In this document: in pieces, positions 14,928 through 22,403 of the stretch | Layout of the letters: each line of letters begins with the position of its first letter | How positions within the stretch are numbered: the first letter of the stretch is position 1 | Assembly: GCA_036496265.1 (NCBI GenBank) | Contig: DASXLL010000265.1 | Span: 1-38,385 of the forward strand | Origin: CAYLLN01 sp036496265 | GTDB lineage: Bacteria; Planctomycetota; Planctomycetia; Pirellulales; Pirellulaceae | Reading direction: 5' to 3' | DNA: 38,385 nucleotides | Made by a program: the position numbers and the translations under genes | Notes under the pieces: generated by a model | Told to the model about the DNA's origin: nothing | What the model saw: only the letters and a program-made list of their open reading frames with translations | The model's database searches: none

Positions 14928-15263
14928 ATGCCAAAAGCTGCAAAGACGTTTCGACCGAAGGGCTGGACCGCACCCGCACGTAATGCAGACAGCCGGCCCA
15001 ACTTCCGCAGACGCGGCTATGGGGCAGCGTGGGACAAGGCGAGGCTCGTATTCATTGCCGCCCATCCCTTGTGTGTTGAGTGTGAGCGTAAGGGATTGCT
15101 CGTTGCCGCCTATGCTGTCGATCACATCGTGCCCCATCGTGGTGATATGAAAGTGTTTTGGGACTACGACAACTGGCAGTCGTTGTGCCGCTCTTGCCAC
15201 GCACGCAAGTCACGTAGTGAGCAGCTCGGCCCGGCGAGGGGTGGGGGCGGGTCAAATCCTTAA
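14928..15263 (+). CDS. HNH endonuclease (phage type)
   Basis: 111 residues from MPKAAKTFRPKGW, with AAAGGA 8 bases upstream. The beta-beta-alpha-metal fold is clear: CVECERKGLLVAAYAVDHIV, then PHRGDMKVFWDYDN and WQSLCRSCHARKS. The CxxC pairs bind a structural zinc; DHIVPH supplies the catalytic histidine and the Asn lies in DYDNWQSLC. In phages such small HNH proteins sit next to terminase genes and take part in genome packaging. Here no terminase follows; instead a minus-strand gene begins after 88 bases. It may be all that remains of a packaging module or may act in another step such as cleavage of a helper genome. Confidence 0.88.
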   Translation: MPKAAKTFRPKGWTAPARNADSRPNFRRRGYGAAWDKARLVFIAAHPLCVECERKGLLVAAYAVDHIVPHRGDMKVFWDYDNWQSLCRSCHARKSRSEQLGPARGGGGSNP

Positions 15264-15351
15264 AACATTTGTCTTATGGGCCGTCACACAATCTGCCCGC
15301 ATTTTTCGTCAAAATGGCAGGGGTAGCGCCGTCACAAACGGCCGAATTCGA

Positions 15352-16034
15352 TCAGTTAACGCCAGCATTACACCAAATCGGCAGCGTGCTCGCCCGTTGG
15401 TTATGCGTGCGCCGAGCAACCGTTGCAATTGAGCTACGGCCGACTGCCGTTGTGACAGGCTTCCGCAGAAATGAACCGACCCGCTTAAAAATTCGCGCGG
15501 CCTGACGAATCGAAAGATTGACAGATGGAGATTCGGCAATGTCTTTCCATTTTTTGCCTTGCATCCGTAACTCGTACACTTTTTTATCGACATCCCTGAG
15601 CGATAGAAGTTCAATCCAATCGAAATCGCTTTGTTCTATATCAAAATCCTCGGCGTCCTCGTCGCATGCCGCCTTTTCGGACTGCTTACTATAGCGCACA
15701 AGCCCATTCCTAATGCACGCGCTCAAATACGCCCGGAAACTTTTGAGCTGGCTTGGGTTCCGTCCATGAATTTGCTGTCGAGTTTCCTGACCGCCTTGGC
15801 GAGCACCTCTTTGGCCACGTCCCGAAACTCGCCGCGCCGGTCCCATAGCCGCTTATACGGCTTAATGACTTGGCCGGTCACGATCGTACATAGCGGCTCG
15901 GCCGCGGCTATTAATGAATCAACGGCCCCCACTTCACCCCGAACAAGGGCTTGCCCGGCATCCTCGATACGCTGTTTTTCCGCTTGGTCAAACGTGACGT
16001 ATGCGCCACAAGGTTCCGTTAGTTCGGCTTGCAT
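15352..16034 (-). pseudogene. Sigma-70-like factor split by a single-base frameshift
   Basis: Two overlapping minus-strand frames join into one protein of about 227 residues. The first (from 16034) gives a region-2-like segment through LAKAVRKLDSKFMDGT; the second continues PSQLKSFRAYLSACIRNGLV and later KVYELRMQGKKWKDIAESPS with a region-4-like helix-turn-helix LSIRQAARIFKRVG. The switch needs a -1 shift near 15755-15760, at a run of three G (CCC on the coding strand); one extra base there would restore the frame. It could be a mutation, an assembly error or a programmed shift, although the site is not a classical slippery heptamer. The start codon lies at the end of a 40-base repeat. It may direct element transcription. 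Confidence 0.6.
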
Positions 16035-16072
16035 GTCCTACTGGTGACTCTAGTAAGTATTTGTAGAGGGGC
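16033..16072. repeat. 40-base direct repeat, copy 1
   Basis: Starts ATGTCCTACTGGTGACTCTA and is identical to 16150-16189; unit-to-unit distance is 117 bases. It ends at the start codon of the sigma-like gene, so it forms that gene's translation start region and probably part of its control. Confidence 0.9.
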
Positions 16073-16149
16073 AGCGCGCAATGATTATCGACCGCGCTGG
16101 AAATCTTTATTCGGCTCGGCAGGAAAGTTTCGGGTTGTGTCGGAAATAG

Positions 16150-16189
16150 ATGTCCTACTGGTGACTCTAGTAAGTATTTGTAGAGGGGC
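16150..16189. repeat. 40-base direct repeat, copy 2
   Basis: Identical to 16033-16072 but followed on the minus strand by no start codon. It lies upstream of the first copy with respect to the sigma-like gene. Confidence 0.9.
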
Positions 16190-16769
16190 CACATAACGCG
16201 ATTACGCCGGCCCCTCGGCCATTCATCTTATAAGTGTGCGCATCGCGACAATTGAGTCGAGGTCGCCGCGGTAACGCCTCGACGACAACGATCAGCGCGC
16301 AAAACTAGGCATAGTTGATACGCTGAACGCGCTTTACTGGCGAGGTCGTGAAATGGCCGGAATGTTGATTACTTTTTTCACGCCCTCAGCCTGTTTACTT
16401 ATAGAGAACGACACGCAACACGTTTGACGCTCTGACGCGGGGCTTGAGCAAGTCAATGCTCGCCCCCCCTACGGCCCGGTGGCCGCGGATTATGCGGCAA
16501 ATTGATATCCTTTGGCACGGTTTACTTGTATGAGCTACTGCACTGACGTATTCGTTTCCGAGTCGATGGCAGCGGAATGATTCAAGCGGCGCTCACAAGC
16601 ACCACGCGCCCAACGTGCCCGGCTTCGTGCCGGGTAACGCCTCGACCCGCTCGCTGATTCCGATTCGTCGGTTGATCGCGCGGCCGAGGCATCGAACATT
16701 TGATTTGCATGAATCCCAATCGTGGATTTTTTTTGTCACAAGGGACGATGCCGCAACGTCGTCAATATC
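16190..16769. promoter_or_regulatory. 580-base control region between the sigma-like gene and the late genes
   Basis: No supported gene. It contains a 14-base direct repeat GGTAACGCCTCGAC (16270-16283 and 16633-16646), a C-run at 16464-16470 and several AT-richer patches. It should hold the promoter for the rightward genes, but I cannot fix one. Confidence 0.4.
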
Positions 16770-16958
16770 ATGGCCGATTATATTTCGATTTCAGAAGCGG
16801 CCGACCGCCTGGATGTTCCGCCACGTCGGATTAGCGATTTGATTTACAACCGCAAGATCGACCCGAAGAAGCTGCTGGTCAAAGGCGGCCGGCGTTTTCT
16901 GCCTGAGCAGTTGTTGCCACTCGTCGCGCGTCTGTTGGACATTCAGCCGCGGCGCTAA
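16770..16958 (+). CDS. Small excisionase/MerR-type helix-turn-helix protein
   Basis: 62 residues. MADYISISEAADRLDVPPRR is the classic opening of a winged HTH excisionase or DNA-binding adaptor, followed by SDLIYNRKIDPKKLLVKGGR and FLPEQLLPLVARLL. A GTG at 16722 in frame would add 16 residues without a better ribosome site. A second protein of the same general class is encoded just before the integrase (26400-26594), so this copy may be a transcription activator of the structural genes and the other the true Xis. This division of labour is inference. Confidence 0.7.
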   Translation: MADYISISEAADRLDVPPRRISDLIYNRKIDPKKLLVKGGRRFLPEQLLPLVARLLDIQPRR

Positions 16959-17051
16959 GAATAGCCCGCGTCAATCTGCCGCATTCTTGCGGCTTCCGCC
17001 AGTTACTCTGGCCGGCGATTAATTTTCTTAACTACTGAAGGTTTGCATCGG

Positions 17052-18551
17052 ATGACAACTATCGCATCGCTGGTCGTGTCGCTTGGCATGGAAACGGCCA
17101 AGTTTACGAAGGGAGCAATTGAGGGAAAAAAGAGCCTGCGCGACTTGGCGGACGGCATGCGGGTGTTTCAAGGCGGCGTGGGAATTCTACGTGGCGTGGG
17201 AGAAGCCATTGGCGGCACGATCAATCAATTTGTCAATGAAAGTGAGACGATTCGGACGCTGACCGCGCTTTCGGATAAAACGGGAATCACTACTCAGAGC
17301 CTCGTGGTTCTCCAGCGCGCAGCCGGGCCGGCATTCGATTCGTTGACGGCCGGCCTACAGAAAATGGGAATCAACCTCGTTCACGCCAACGAGGGGTCAA
17401 AGGATGCGCAAGAATCTTTCGCCAAGCTTGGCCTGGACACGAAAGAACTGGCGAAGGTTTCGCAAGATCAAGCATTCGCGACGATTGCTGACAAGATCAA
17501 GGAGCTGCCAACTCCTGCCGAAAAAGCCGCGGCGGCCGTCGATATTTTCGGCAAGAGCGGCGGCGACCTGATTGGCGTTTTGAACAAGGGGAGCACGGGA
17601 CTGGCAGAGATGCGCAAGGAGGCTGACGAGCTGGGGCTTACTTTTGATCGGTTTGCGGGCCAGCAAACACTTGAGGCCGTCAAGCAATTGAAAGAATTCG
17701 ATCACATAATCGAAGGGGTCAAGCGGAAGATTGTTGTTGACGCCGTTCCCGCATTCTTGGCCGGCGGCAAGGCAATTAAAGCCATCTGGGACGAATTGAA
17801 ACAAGGCAATATTCTCTTTGCGTACAGCGATGCAATTCGGAATGTCCAAAACGAGTACAACAACAAGCCGCTTGATGGTACGCCGCTGAAGAAGCTTATG
17901 CCGAAGAAGGCCGAGCCGGTCGATGAAATCAAAAACCTGGCTGACGCGCTGGGCAAGTCTGCCGGGAAAGATCAGGAAGCCCGCGACCGGCTATTCGGTC
18001 AAGACCTGTCGCCGCTTGAGCAATACAAAAAGAAGGTCGATGAAATCTCCGAGGCGATGACGCGGTTGCATAATGCGCACCTCCTCAACGTCGTCGATGA
18101 CAAAAAATATGCTGAGCAGCAAGCTGGACTGAAGGCTGCGTTGCAGCGAGTCGGGGCGGCCGAGGCCAATCGCCGGAAGGAGCTGGCCAACAAGGGTAAA
18201 GATGATTTCAAGTCGCTGCAAGACAGCCTGAAGACGCCCGGCCAAAAGTTTGCCGAGGAAATGGCCAAGATTGGGGATGCTCGCAAGGCGAATGCGATCA
18301 CGCCGCAACAAGCGCAGCTCGCTCAATTGCGGGCGCAGAAAGATTTACTGCAAGCGCAGACCGCAAGGCCGCAGTTAGGCGACCGGCCGGCTGCCGTGGA
18401 ATTCAACAGCGGCGAAGGCATTGCCGCCAGTTTTGGCCAGCGGCCGGCGGATAAGCTTCAGGCCGCGATTAAAAAGATTGACGAGCAAATGCTAGTCGTA
18501 ATGCAAAACATCGAAGCCAAGCTCGGCACGAATTACAAAATCCCTGGCTAA
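17052..18551 (+). CDS. Phage tail tape-measure-like protein
   Basis: 499 residues from MTTIASLVVSLGMETAKF, with GAAGG about 10 bases upstream. Residues 90-190 match the conserved N-terminal region of tape measure proteins: SLTAGLQKMGINL, FAKLGLDTKELAKVSQDQAF, IADKIKELPTPAEKAAAAVD and IFGKSGGDLIGVLNKGSTGL. A long helical, Lys/Ala/Glu-rich part follows. Tape measure proteins set tail length and help DNA entry. This one is short and lacks a strong membrane segment. It precedes the capsid gene, the reverse of normal phage order. Confidence 0.8.
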   Translation: MTTIASLVVSLGMETAKFTKGAIEGKKSLRDLADGMRVFQGGVGILRGVGEAIGGTINQFVNESETIRTLTALSDKTGITTQSLVVLQRAAGPAFDSLTAGLQKMGINLVHANEGSKDAQESFAKLGLDTKELAKVSQDQAFATIADKIKELPTPAEKAAAAVDIFGKSGGDLIGVLNKGSTGLAEMRKEADELGLTFDRFAGQQTLEAVKQLKEFDHIIEGVKRKIVVDAVPAFLAGGKAIKAIWDELKQGNILFAYSDAIRNVQNEYNNKPLDGTPLKKLMPKKAEPVDEIKNLADALGKSAGKDQEARDRLFGQDLSPLEQYKKKVDEISEAMTRLHNAHLLNVVDDKKYAEQQAGLKAALQRVGAAEANRRKELANKGKDDFKSLQDSLKTPGQKFAEEMAKIGDARKANAITPQQAQLAQLRAQKDLLQAQTARPQLGDRPAAVEFNSGEGIAASFGQRPADKLQAAIKKIDEQMLVVMQNIEAKLGTNYKIPG

Positions 18552-18740
18552 CTTTGCAACTATCACAATCCACGAAAGGAACTGAAGCCCGACGTTTGAC
18601 TTTATAGCCACACTTTGACCGCGGCCGTCTATCGCGTTCTATCGCGCCGCTCTGCCGCATTCGTTCGCATCTTCCACGCTCACGCGATTCTCGCATGAGC
18701 CATCACTAACCCGGCGCATTCTCTGCGCCGCCTCTATCAC
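18552..18740 (+). promoter_or_regulatory. Spacer with repeated GCATTC hairpin motifs
   Basis: 189 bases. It contains a tandem TCTATCGCG pair (18629-18647 region), CTGCCGCATTCGTTCGC at about 18653 and a small hairpin GGCGCATTCTCTGCGCC (18713-18729). Related motifs occur in the spacers before the other structural genes. Confidence 0.4.
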
Positions 18741-19613
18741 ATGGGCATTCTGTCTGTACAAGAGCGCAAAGGCGCGCGCAGCAATATCAACGACCAGGGC
18801 GTTACCGAATATACGCGGACGTTTCAGGTCATTACCGATTCGCCGCTCGTAGGAGCCGCGACGGTGCGGACCGCGACCGGCATTCCACGGCGGTTCGATA
18901 TTTATGCGACGGCGACCGAATTCGACACGCTGAGCGTCGCGACGAAAGTGACTGTCGAGCAAGACAGTGACAATCCGCGATTGTGGATCGTCACTGTCGA
19001 TTACGGCGTGCCGTCGATCAATGAAGATCAACAAGACCCTAACCCGCTGCTGCGCCCGGCCGTCCTGTCGTGGAATTTTCAGAAGGCGACGCGGGCTGTT
19101 TATAAGGACGTAAATGACAAGGCGATTCAGAATTCGGCCGGCGAGTATTTCATCCCTTGCCCGGAGATTGACGACAGCCGACCGGTGCTAACTGTGAGCC
19201 GGAATGAGGCGTCATTCAATCCGGCCATCGCCATTCAGTATCAAGACGCGATCAATAGCGACGGCTTTCTCGGTTTCACTGCCGGGCAAGTGAAGGTCGC
19301 CGGGATTCAGGCACAGAGCCAGACCGAAAACAGCAAATTTTTCTGGGCCGTGCAATATGAGTTTGAATTTCGCCGTGATGGCTGGCAATTGATTCTGGAA
19401 GACTTGGGGCGCAATCGGAAATGGACAGACGGTGACCCGCCGGCCGAGGAAGGCAAGCTTCAGGCCATTATCGTCTCCGGCGTGCCGGCATCCGATGCCA
19501 TACCGCTCAACGGCAGCGGGCAACCGCTACTCAATCCCAGCCCGACGAATCGCGTGCCGCGTCCGTTTGACGTTTACAAGTCGCTGCCATTTAGCACGCT
19601 CGGCTTGTCCTAG
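18741..19613 (+). CDS. Probable phage structural protein, 290 residues
   Basis: MGILSVQERKGARSNINDQG opens a protein rich in beta-type segments (FQVITDSPLVGAATVRTATG, LWIVTVDYGVPS, FFWAVQYEFEFRRDGWQLIL) with no signal peptide, membrane segment or known catalytic motif. Its place between a tape-measure-like gene and the capsid gene and its beta-rich composition suggest a tail or head-tail component. I do not recognise the family. There is no clear ribosome site; the ATG follows a short hairpin at 18713-18729. Confidence 0.55.
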   Translation: MGILSVQERKGARSNINDQGVTEYTRTFQVITDSPLVGAATVRTATGIPRRFDIYATATEFDTLSVATKVTVEQDSDNPRLWIVTVDYGVPSINEDQQDPNPLLRPAVLSWNFQKATRAVYKDVNDKAIQNSAGEYFIPCPEIDDSRPVLTVSRNEASFNPAIAIQYQDAINSDGFLGFTAGQVKVAGIQAQSQTENSKFFWAVQYEFEFRRDGWQLILEDLGRNRKWTDGDPPAEEGKLQAIIVSGVPASDAIPLNGSGQPLLNPSPTNRVPRPFDVYKSLPFSTLGLS

Positions 19614-19692
19614 CCGCGGCCATTCTTTCGACACTTTCACCGCCGGCATGTTGCCGCGGCATTCTTTCCCCAGTTTCTCAGTAGGAGCCACA
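19614..19692 (+). promoter_or_regulatory. Spacer with duplicated CCGCGGC-ATTCTTTC motif
   Basis: The motif appears at 19614-19629 (CCGCGGCCATTCTTTC) and again at 19654-19668 (CCGCGGCATTCTTTC). An AGGAG ribosome site lies 6 bases before the next start. Confidence 0.45.
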
Positions 19693-20232
19693 ATGGCAAG
19701 AAATTCCCCCGTTTCCGCCGCGGTCCAGCGGTTTTCAAAACTGACCACCGAACAATCTGAGCTGCAAAAGCAGCGCGCCGCGAAGGAAAACGAACTGCGC
19801 GCTATTCAGTCCGGCATTGCCAGCGAAAGGAAAACAAACGCTCTGGATAGCGCCGCCATCGACTTCCGTGCAAACGGCGTCTTATCAATGGATTCCGTCC
19901 CTGACCTTGGTGAGCAAAACGCCATCGTTGAAAGCCAGTTACGCGTCATTAATCGCGCCGTGCAAATGAACGAGCGCGATCGGCGAGAAACCGCGGCGGC
20001 TGTTGTAAGGGAAGCCACGGAGGCCGCGAAGCCAGAATATGTCGGCATCGTTAGCGAAGTTAAGCAGCGGATAATTGCGCTTCAATTCGCGCTAACAAAA
20101 GAAGCCGACTTTCGCAACAAGCTCGAAACGGCCGGCGGGTCGTTTGGCTGTGGCGTTCTTCAAGCCATGAATTTCGACGCCGGCCAGTTCAACGGATGGC
20201 TGTCTGACGCCGCGTCGTTTTACGGCGTCTAA
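19693..20232 (+). CDS. Coiled-coil protein ahead of the capsid gene (candidate scaffold)
   Basis: 179 residues from MARNSPVSAAVQRFSKLTTE, with AGGAG 6 bases upstream. Most of the chain is predicted helical, with a heptad-like stretch (EQSELQKQRAAKENELRAIQ) and a second one (EATEAAKPEYVGIVSEVKQR). No catalytic motif is visible. Position immediately upstream of the capsid and its coiled-coil nature fit a scaffolding protein, but that is inference; a head completion or tail chaperone role is also possible. Codon use matches the neighbours. Confidence 0.55.
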   Translation: MARNSPVSAAVQRFSKLTTEQSELQKQRAAKENELRAIQSGIASERKTNALDSAAIDFRANGVLSMDSVPDLGEQNAIVESQLRVINRAVQMNERDRRETAAAVVREATEAAKPEYVGIVSEVKQRIIALQFALTKEADFRNKLETAGGSFGCGVLQAMNFDAGQFNGWLSDAASFYGV

Positions 20233-20295
20233 ATAATTTACTCAGTCGCGAGCTAACGTAAGTGGGCGGTTAGGCCGCTGTATCGCGAACAACTC

Positions 20296-20362
20296 ACGCC
20301 GGGCGTTGCCGTGTTCTTTCGCGCAGTTCTTCCACGGCAGCGCCGGCGTGTTTTTTCTTTCT
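20296..20362 (+). terminator. Strong terminator upstream of the capsid gene
   Basis: ACGCCGG...GCCGTG (20296-20313) pairs with CACGGCAGCGCCGGCGT (20333-20349), followed by TTTTTTCTTTC. The capsid gene starts 46 bases later, so it probably has its own promoter or depends on antitermination. Confidence 0.75.
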
Positions 20363-20407
20363 CACATTTTCCGCGGCACTCTGCCGCCAGTTCCGCATAA
20401 GGTTTTT

Positions 20408-21583
20408 ATGTCTGACAATTTGCACGAGTTACGCGCCGGCCGAATCCATGCTGCTCGCCAGATCAACGATGCCGCCAAAGGTGGGCAATTGAGCGGCGAG
20501 CAGCGCAGCCAAATTGAACGAATCTCGGCCGACATCGACAAGATTGAGGCGGTACTAAATCCGCGGCCGAAGTTCAATTTGCCCAAGCCGGATGGCGACA
20601 AGTTCGGCAAGCGATCGTCGCCGGAATATCGGACGGCTTACGATAGGTATTTACGGTACGGAAAGAATGCTCTCAATCAATCGGAGCAGCGGGCGCTTTC
20701 GGCCGACGATGATCTTACGGCCGGCTATTTGGTGCCGAGTGAATATACAACCGATGCTGTCATAAAGTGGGTCGATGACAATTTACCTATCCGTCAACTC
20801 GCGACGAAGTTTACCGTCGCCGGCGCGCAAAGCTTAGGCGTTCCGTCGATTGATACCGATGTTAGCGACGCCGACTGGACCACGGAATTAACCAGCGGCA
20901 ACGAAGACACGGCGATGAAGTTCGGCAAACGCGAGCTTCAGCCGTCGCCGGTTATTAAGCGCACACGCGCGAGCAATAAGCTCCTCAAGCGGGCGAAGAA
21001 CGCCGAGGAGATTGTTAATGGTCGGTTGGCCTTCAAGATGCTTTTGACTTTTGAAAAAGCATTTTTGACAGCAAACGGTGTCAAGCGGCCCCTCGGTGTA
21101 TTCACCGCGTCGAGTCAAGGTATCAGCACGGCCCGCGACGTTTCTACCGGCAACACGTCAACAAGCATCGGCGGCGATGGCTTGGTTAACGCGCTGTATT
21201 CGCTCAAGGAGGGCTATCTGCGGTCGCCGTCGCTGCGCTGGATATTTCACCGCGACGCGGTTAAGCAAATCCGGCTACTGAAGGATGCAACAACTGGCAT
21301 CTATTACTACTCGCCTAGCGTAGGCGTCGGAATGCCCGATACGATTCTCGGTGTGCCCGTGATGCTGAGCGAATTTGCGCCGAATACGTTCACGACCGGC
21401 CTGTATGTCGGGCTGGTCGGCGATTTGAGCTATTACCACATTGCCGACGTGGATGAAAGCTACGGCATTCAGCGCCTTGTTGAGCTGTACGCGCTCACTG
21501 AAGAGACGGGATTCGTCGGCCGAATGGAATCGGATGGTATGCCGGTTCTGGACGAAGCGTTCGCCCGCGTGAAGCTTGGCTAG
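20408..21583 (+). CDS. HK97-fold major capsid protein
   Basis: 391 residues from MSDNLHELRAGRIHAARQIN, with AAGG 6 bases upstream. A charged helical N-terminal delta-like region (residues 5-50) precedes the capsid fold: LTAGYLVPSEYTTDAVIKWV, LPIRQLATKF, VPSIDTDVSDADWTTE, then FEKAFLTANG, RPLGVFTASS, SLRWIFHRDAVKQIRLLKDA, ILGVPVMLSEFAP and the closing GRMESDGMPVLDEAFARVKL. These are the usual HK97-family blocks. The protein forms the icosahedral shell. The protease gene lies downstream rather than upstream, and a terminator separates them. Confidence 0.92.
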   Translation: MSDNLHELRAGRIHAARQINDAAKGGQLSGEQRSQIERISADIDKIEAVLNPRPKFNLPKPDGDKFGKRSSPEYRTAYDRYLRYGKNALNQSEQRALSADDDLTAGYLVPSEYTTDAVIKWVDDNLPIRQLATKFTVAGAQSLGVPSIDTDVSDADWTTELTSGNEDTAMKFGKRELQPSPVIKRTRASNKLLKRAKNAEEIVNGRLAFKMLLTFEKAFLTANGVKRPLGVFTASSQGISTARDVSTGNTSTSIGGDGLVNALYSLKEGYLRSPSLRWIFHRDAVKQIRLLKDATTGIYYYSPSVGVGMPDTILGVPVMLSEFAPNTFTTGLYVGLVGDLSYYHIADVDESYGIQRLVELYALTEETGFVGRMESDGMPVLDEAFARVKLG

Positions 21584-21600
21584 TGACTTCGGTTCATTGT

Positions 21601-21662
21601 GGCGGGAGTGGCTTGCGTGGCTGTGGCTTCGCGCGCAGGTTGCTCCCGCCTTTTTGTTTTCT
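21601..21662 (+). terminator. Terminator after the capsid gene
   Basis: GGCGGGAG (21601-21608) pairs with CTCCCGCC (21643-21650), followed by TTTTTGTTTTCT; the long loop may fold further. It begins 17 bases after the capsid stop and should limit read-through into the protease gene. Confidence 0.75.
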
Positions 21663-21685
21663 CTTGCAAGTTGTGGAATCAAGCA

Positions 21686-22306
21686 ATGTCTGTTGAGATT
21701 GAACGTCGGTTTTTGCCCGGTCAAATGAATATCGTCGGCCAATCGGATAGCAGCGGGCGCGGCCCGAAGATCGTCGGCTATGCGGCCGTTTTTAATACAC
21801 TGAGCCGGCCCATGCAGGTTAGTAGGAATGCGCCCAATGGTAAGACGTTTCGCGAAATCATTCGGCCTGGCGCATTCGCAAGAGCGCTTGCAAGTGGCAA
21901 CGAGATTTTCGCTCGCGCCGAACACGAAGATTATCTAGGCCGAACTGGCAACGGCACGCTGCGCGTGAGTGAAGATAGCCGCGGCTTGAAATACGAAATC
22001 GACCCGCCGGATACTTCCGCCGGCCGTGACATTGTTGCTTTGATTCGCCGCAAAGATGTTTACGAAAGCTCGTTTGCATTTCGCACGCTGCCAAACGGCG
22101 ATTCGTGGCGGCGTGAGGACGGTGATTTAATTCGCGAGATTCGTGGCGTCGGCGAATTGTTGGACGTTGGCCCGACTGTTCGCGCGGCATACGCGGCAAC
22201 CGACGCCGCGATGCGTTCGCTCAAAGCATGGGAAGGCACTGCCGGATATTACGGCCTGCTTACGAGGCTTTTAATGAGGCTGCGCTTGGCAGAGGCCGCG
22301 GTTTAG
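21686..22306 (+). CDS. HK97-family prohead protease
   Basis: 206 residues from MSVEIERRFLPGQMNIV. The N-terminal IVGYAAVFNTLSRPM and TFREIIRPGAFARAL blocks, FARAEHEDYLGRTGNGTLRV (His80 likely catalytic), LKYEIDPPDTSAGRDIVALI and VYESSFAFRTL (catalytic Ser128/129) follow family order. The enzyme matures the capsid by cleaving the delta domain. In most phages it is encoded before the capsid gene. Here it follows the capsid and precedes the replication gene. The ribosome site is weak. Confidence 0.9.
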   Translation: MSVEIERRFLPGQMNIVGQSDSSGRGPKIVGYAAVFNTLSRPMQVSRNAPNGKTFREIIRPGAFARALASGNEIFARAEHEDYLGRTGNGTLRVSEDSRGLKYEIDPPDTSAGRDIVALIRRKDVYESSFAFRTLPNGDSWRREDGDLIREIRGVGELLDVGPTVRAAYAATDAAMRSLKAWEGTAGYYGLLTRLLMRLRLAEAAV

Positions 22307-22331
22307 CTGAGTAGGTCAAATACCAAATCAT

Positions 22332-22383
22332 GCCGGTTGGCGGTTGTGTCGTGCCGTTCCTACACGGCGCGCCGCCGACCGGC
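22332..22383 (+). promoter_or_regulatory. Long hairpin upstream of the replication gene
   Basis: GCCGGTTGGCGG (22332-22343) pairs with CCGCCGACCGGC (22372-22383) with one G-T pair, and the interior has a second GCCGT/ACGGC stem. There is no U-run, so it is not a standard terminator. It ends 20 bases before the start codon and may control translation or replication. Confidence 0.55.
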
Positions 22384-22403
22384 TTTAGGAACATAGGCAC
22401 GAT

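Noticed and set aside
16081..16149. A 22-codon plus-strand frame between the two 40-base repeats
   Set aside because: Too short, with no recognisable motif; a GAGGGG precedes it by chance or otherwise, so it is not called.
15988..16194. A minus-strand frame whose peptide repeats PLYKYLLESPVGH
   Set aside because: The repeat is explained by the 40-base DNA repeat; there is no ribosome site, and the frame overlaps the sigma-like gene start.
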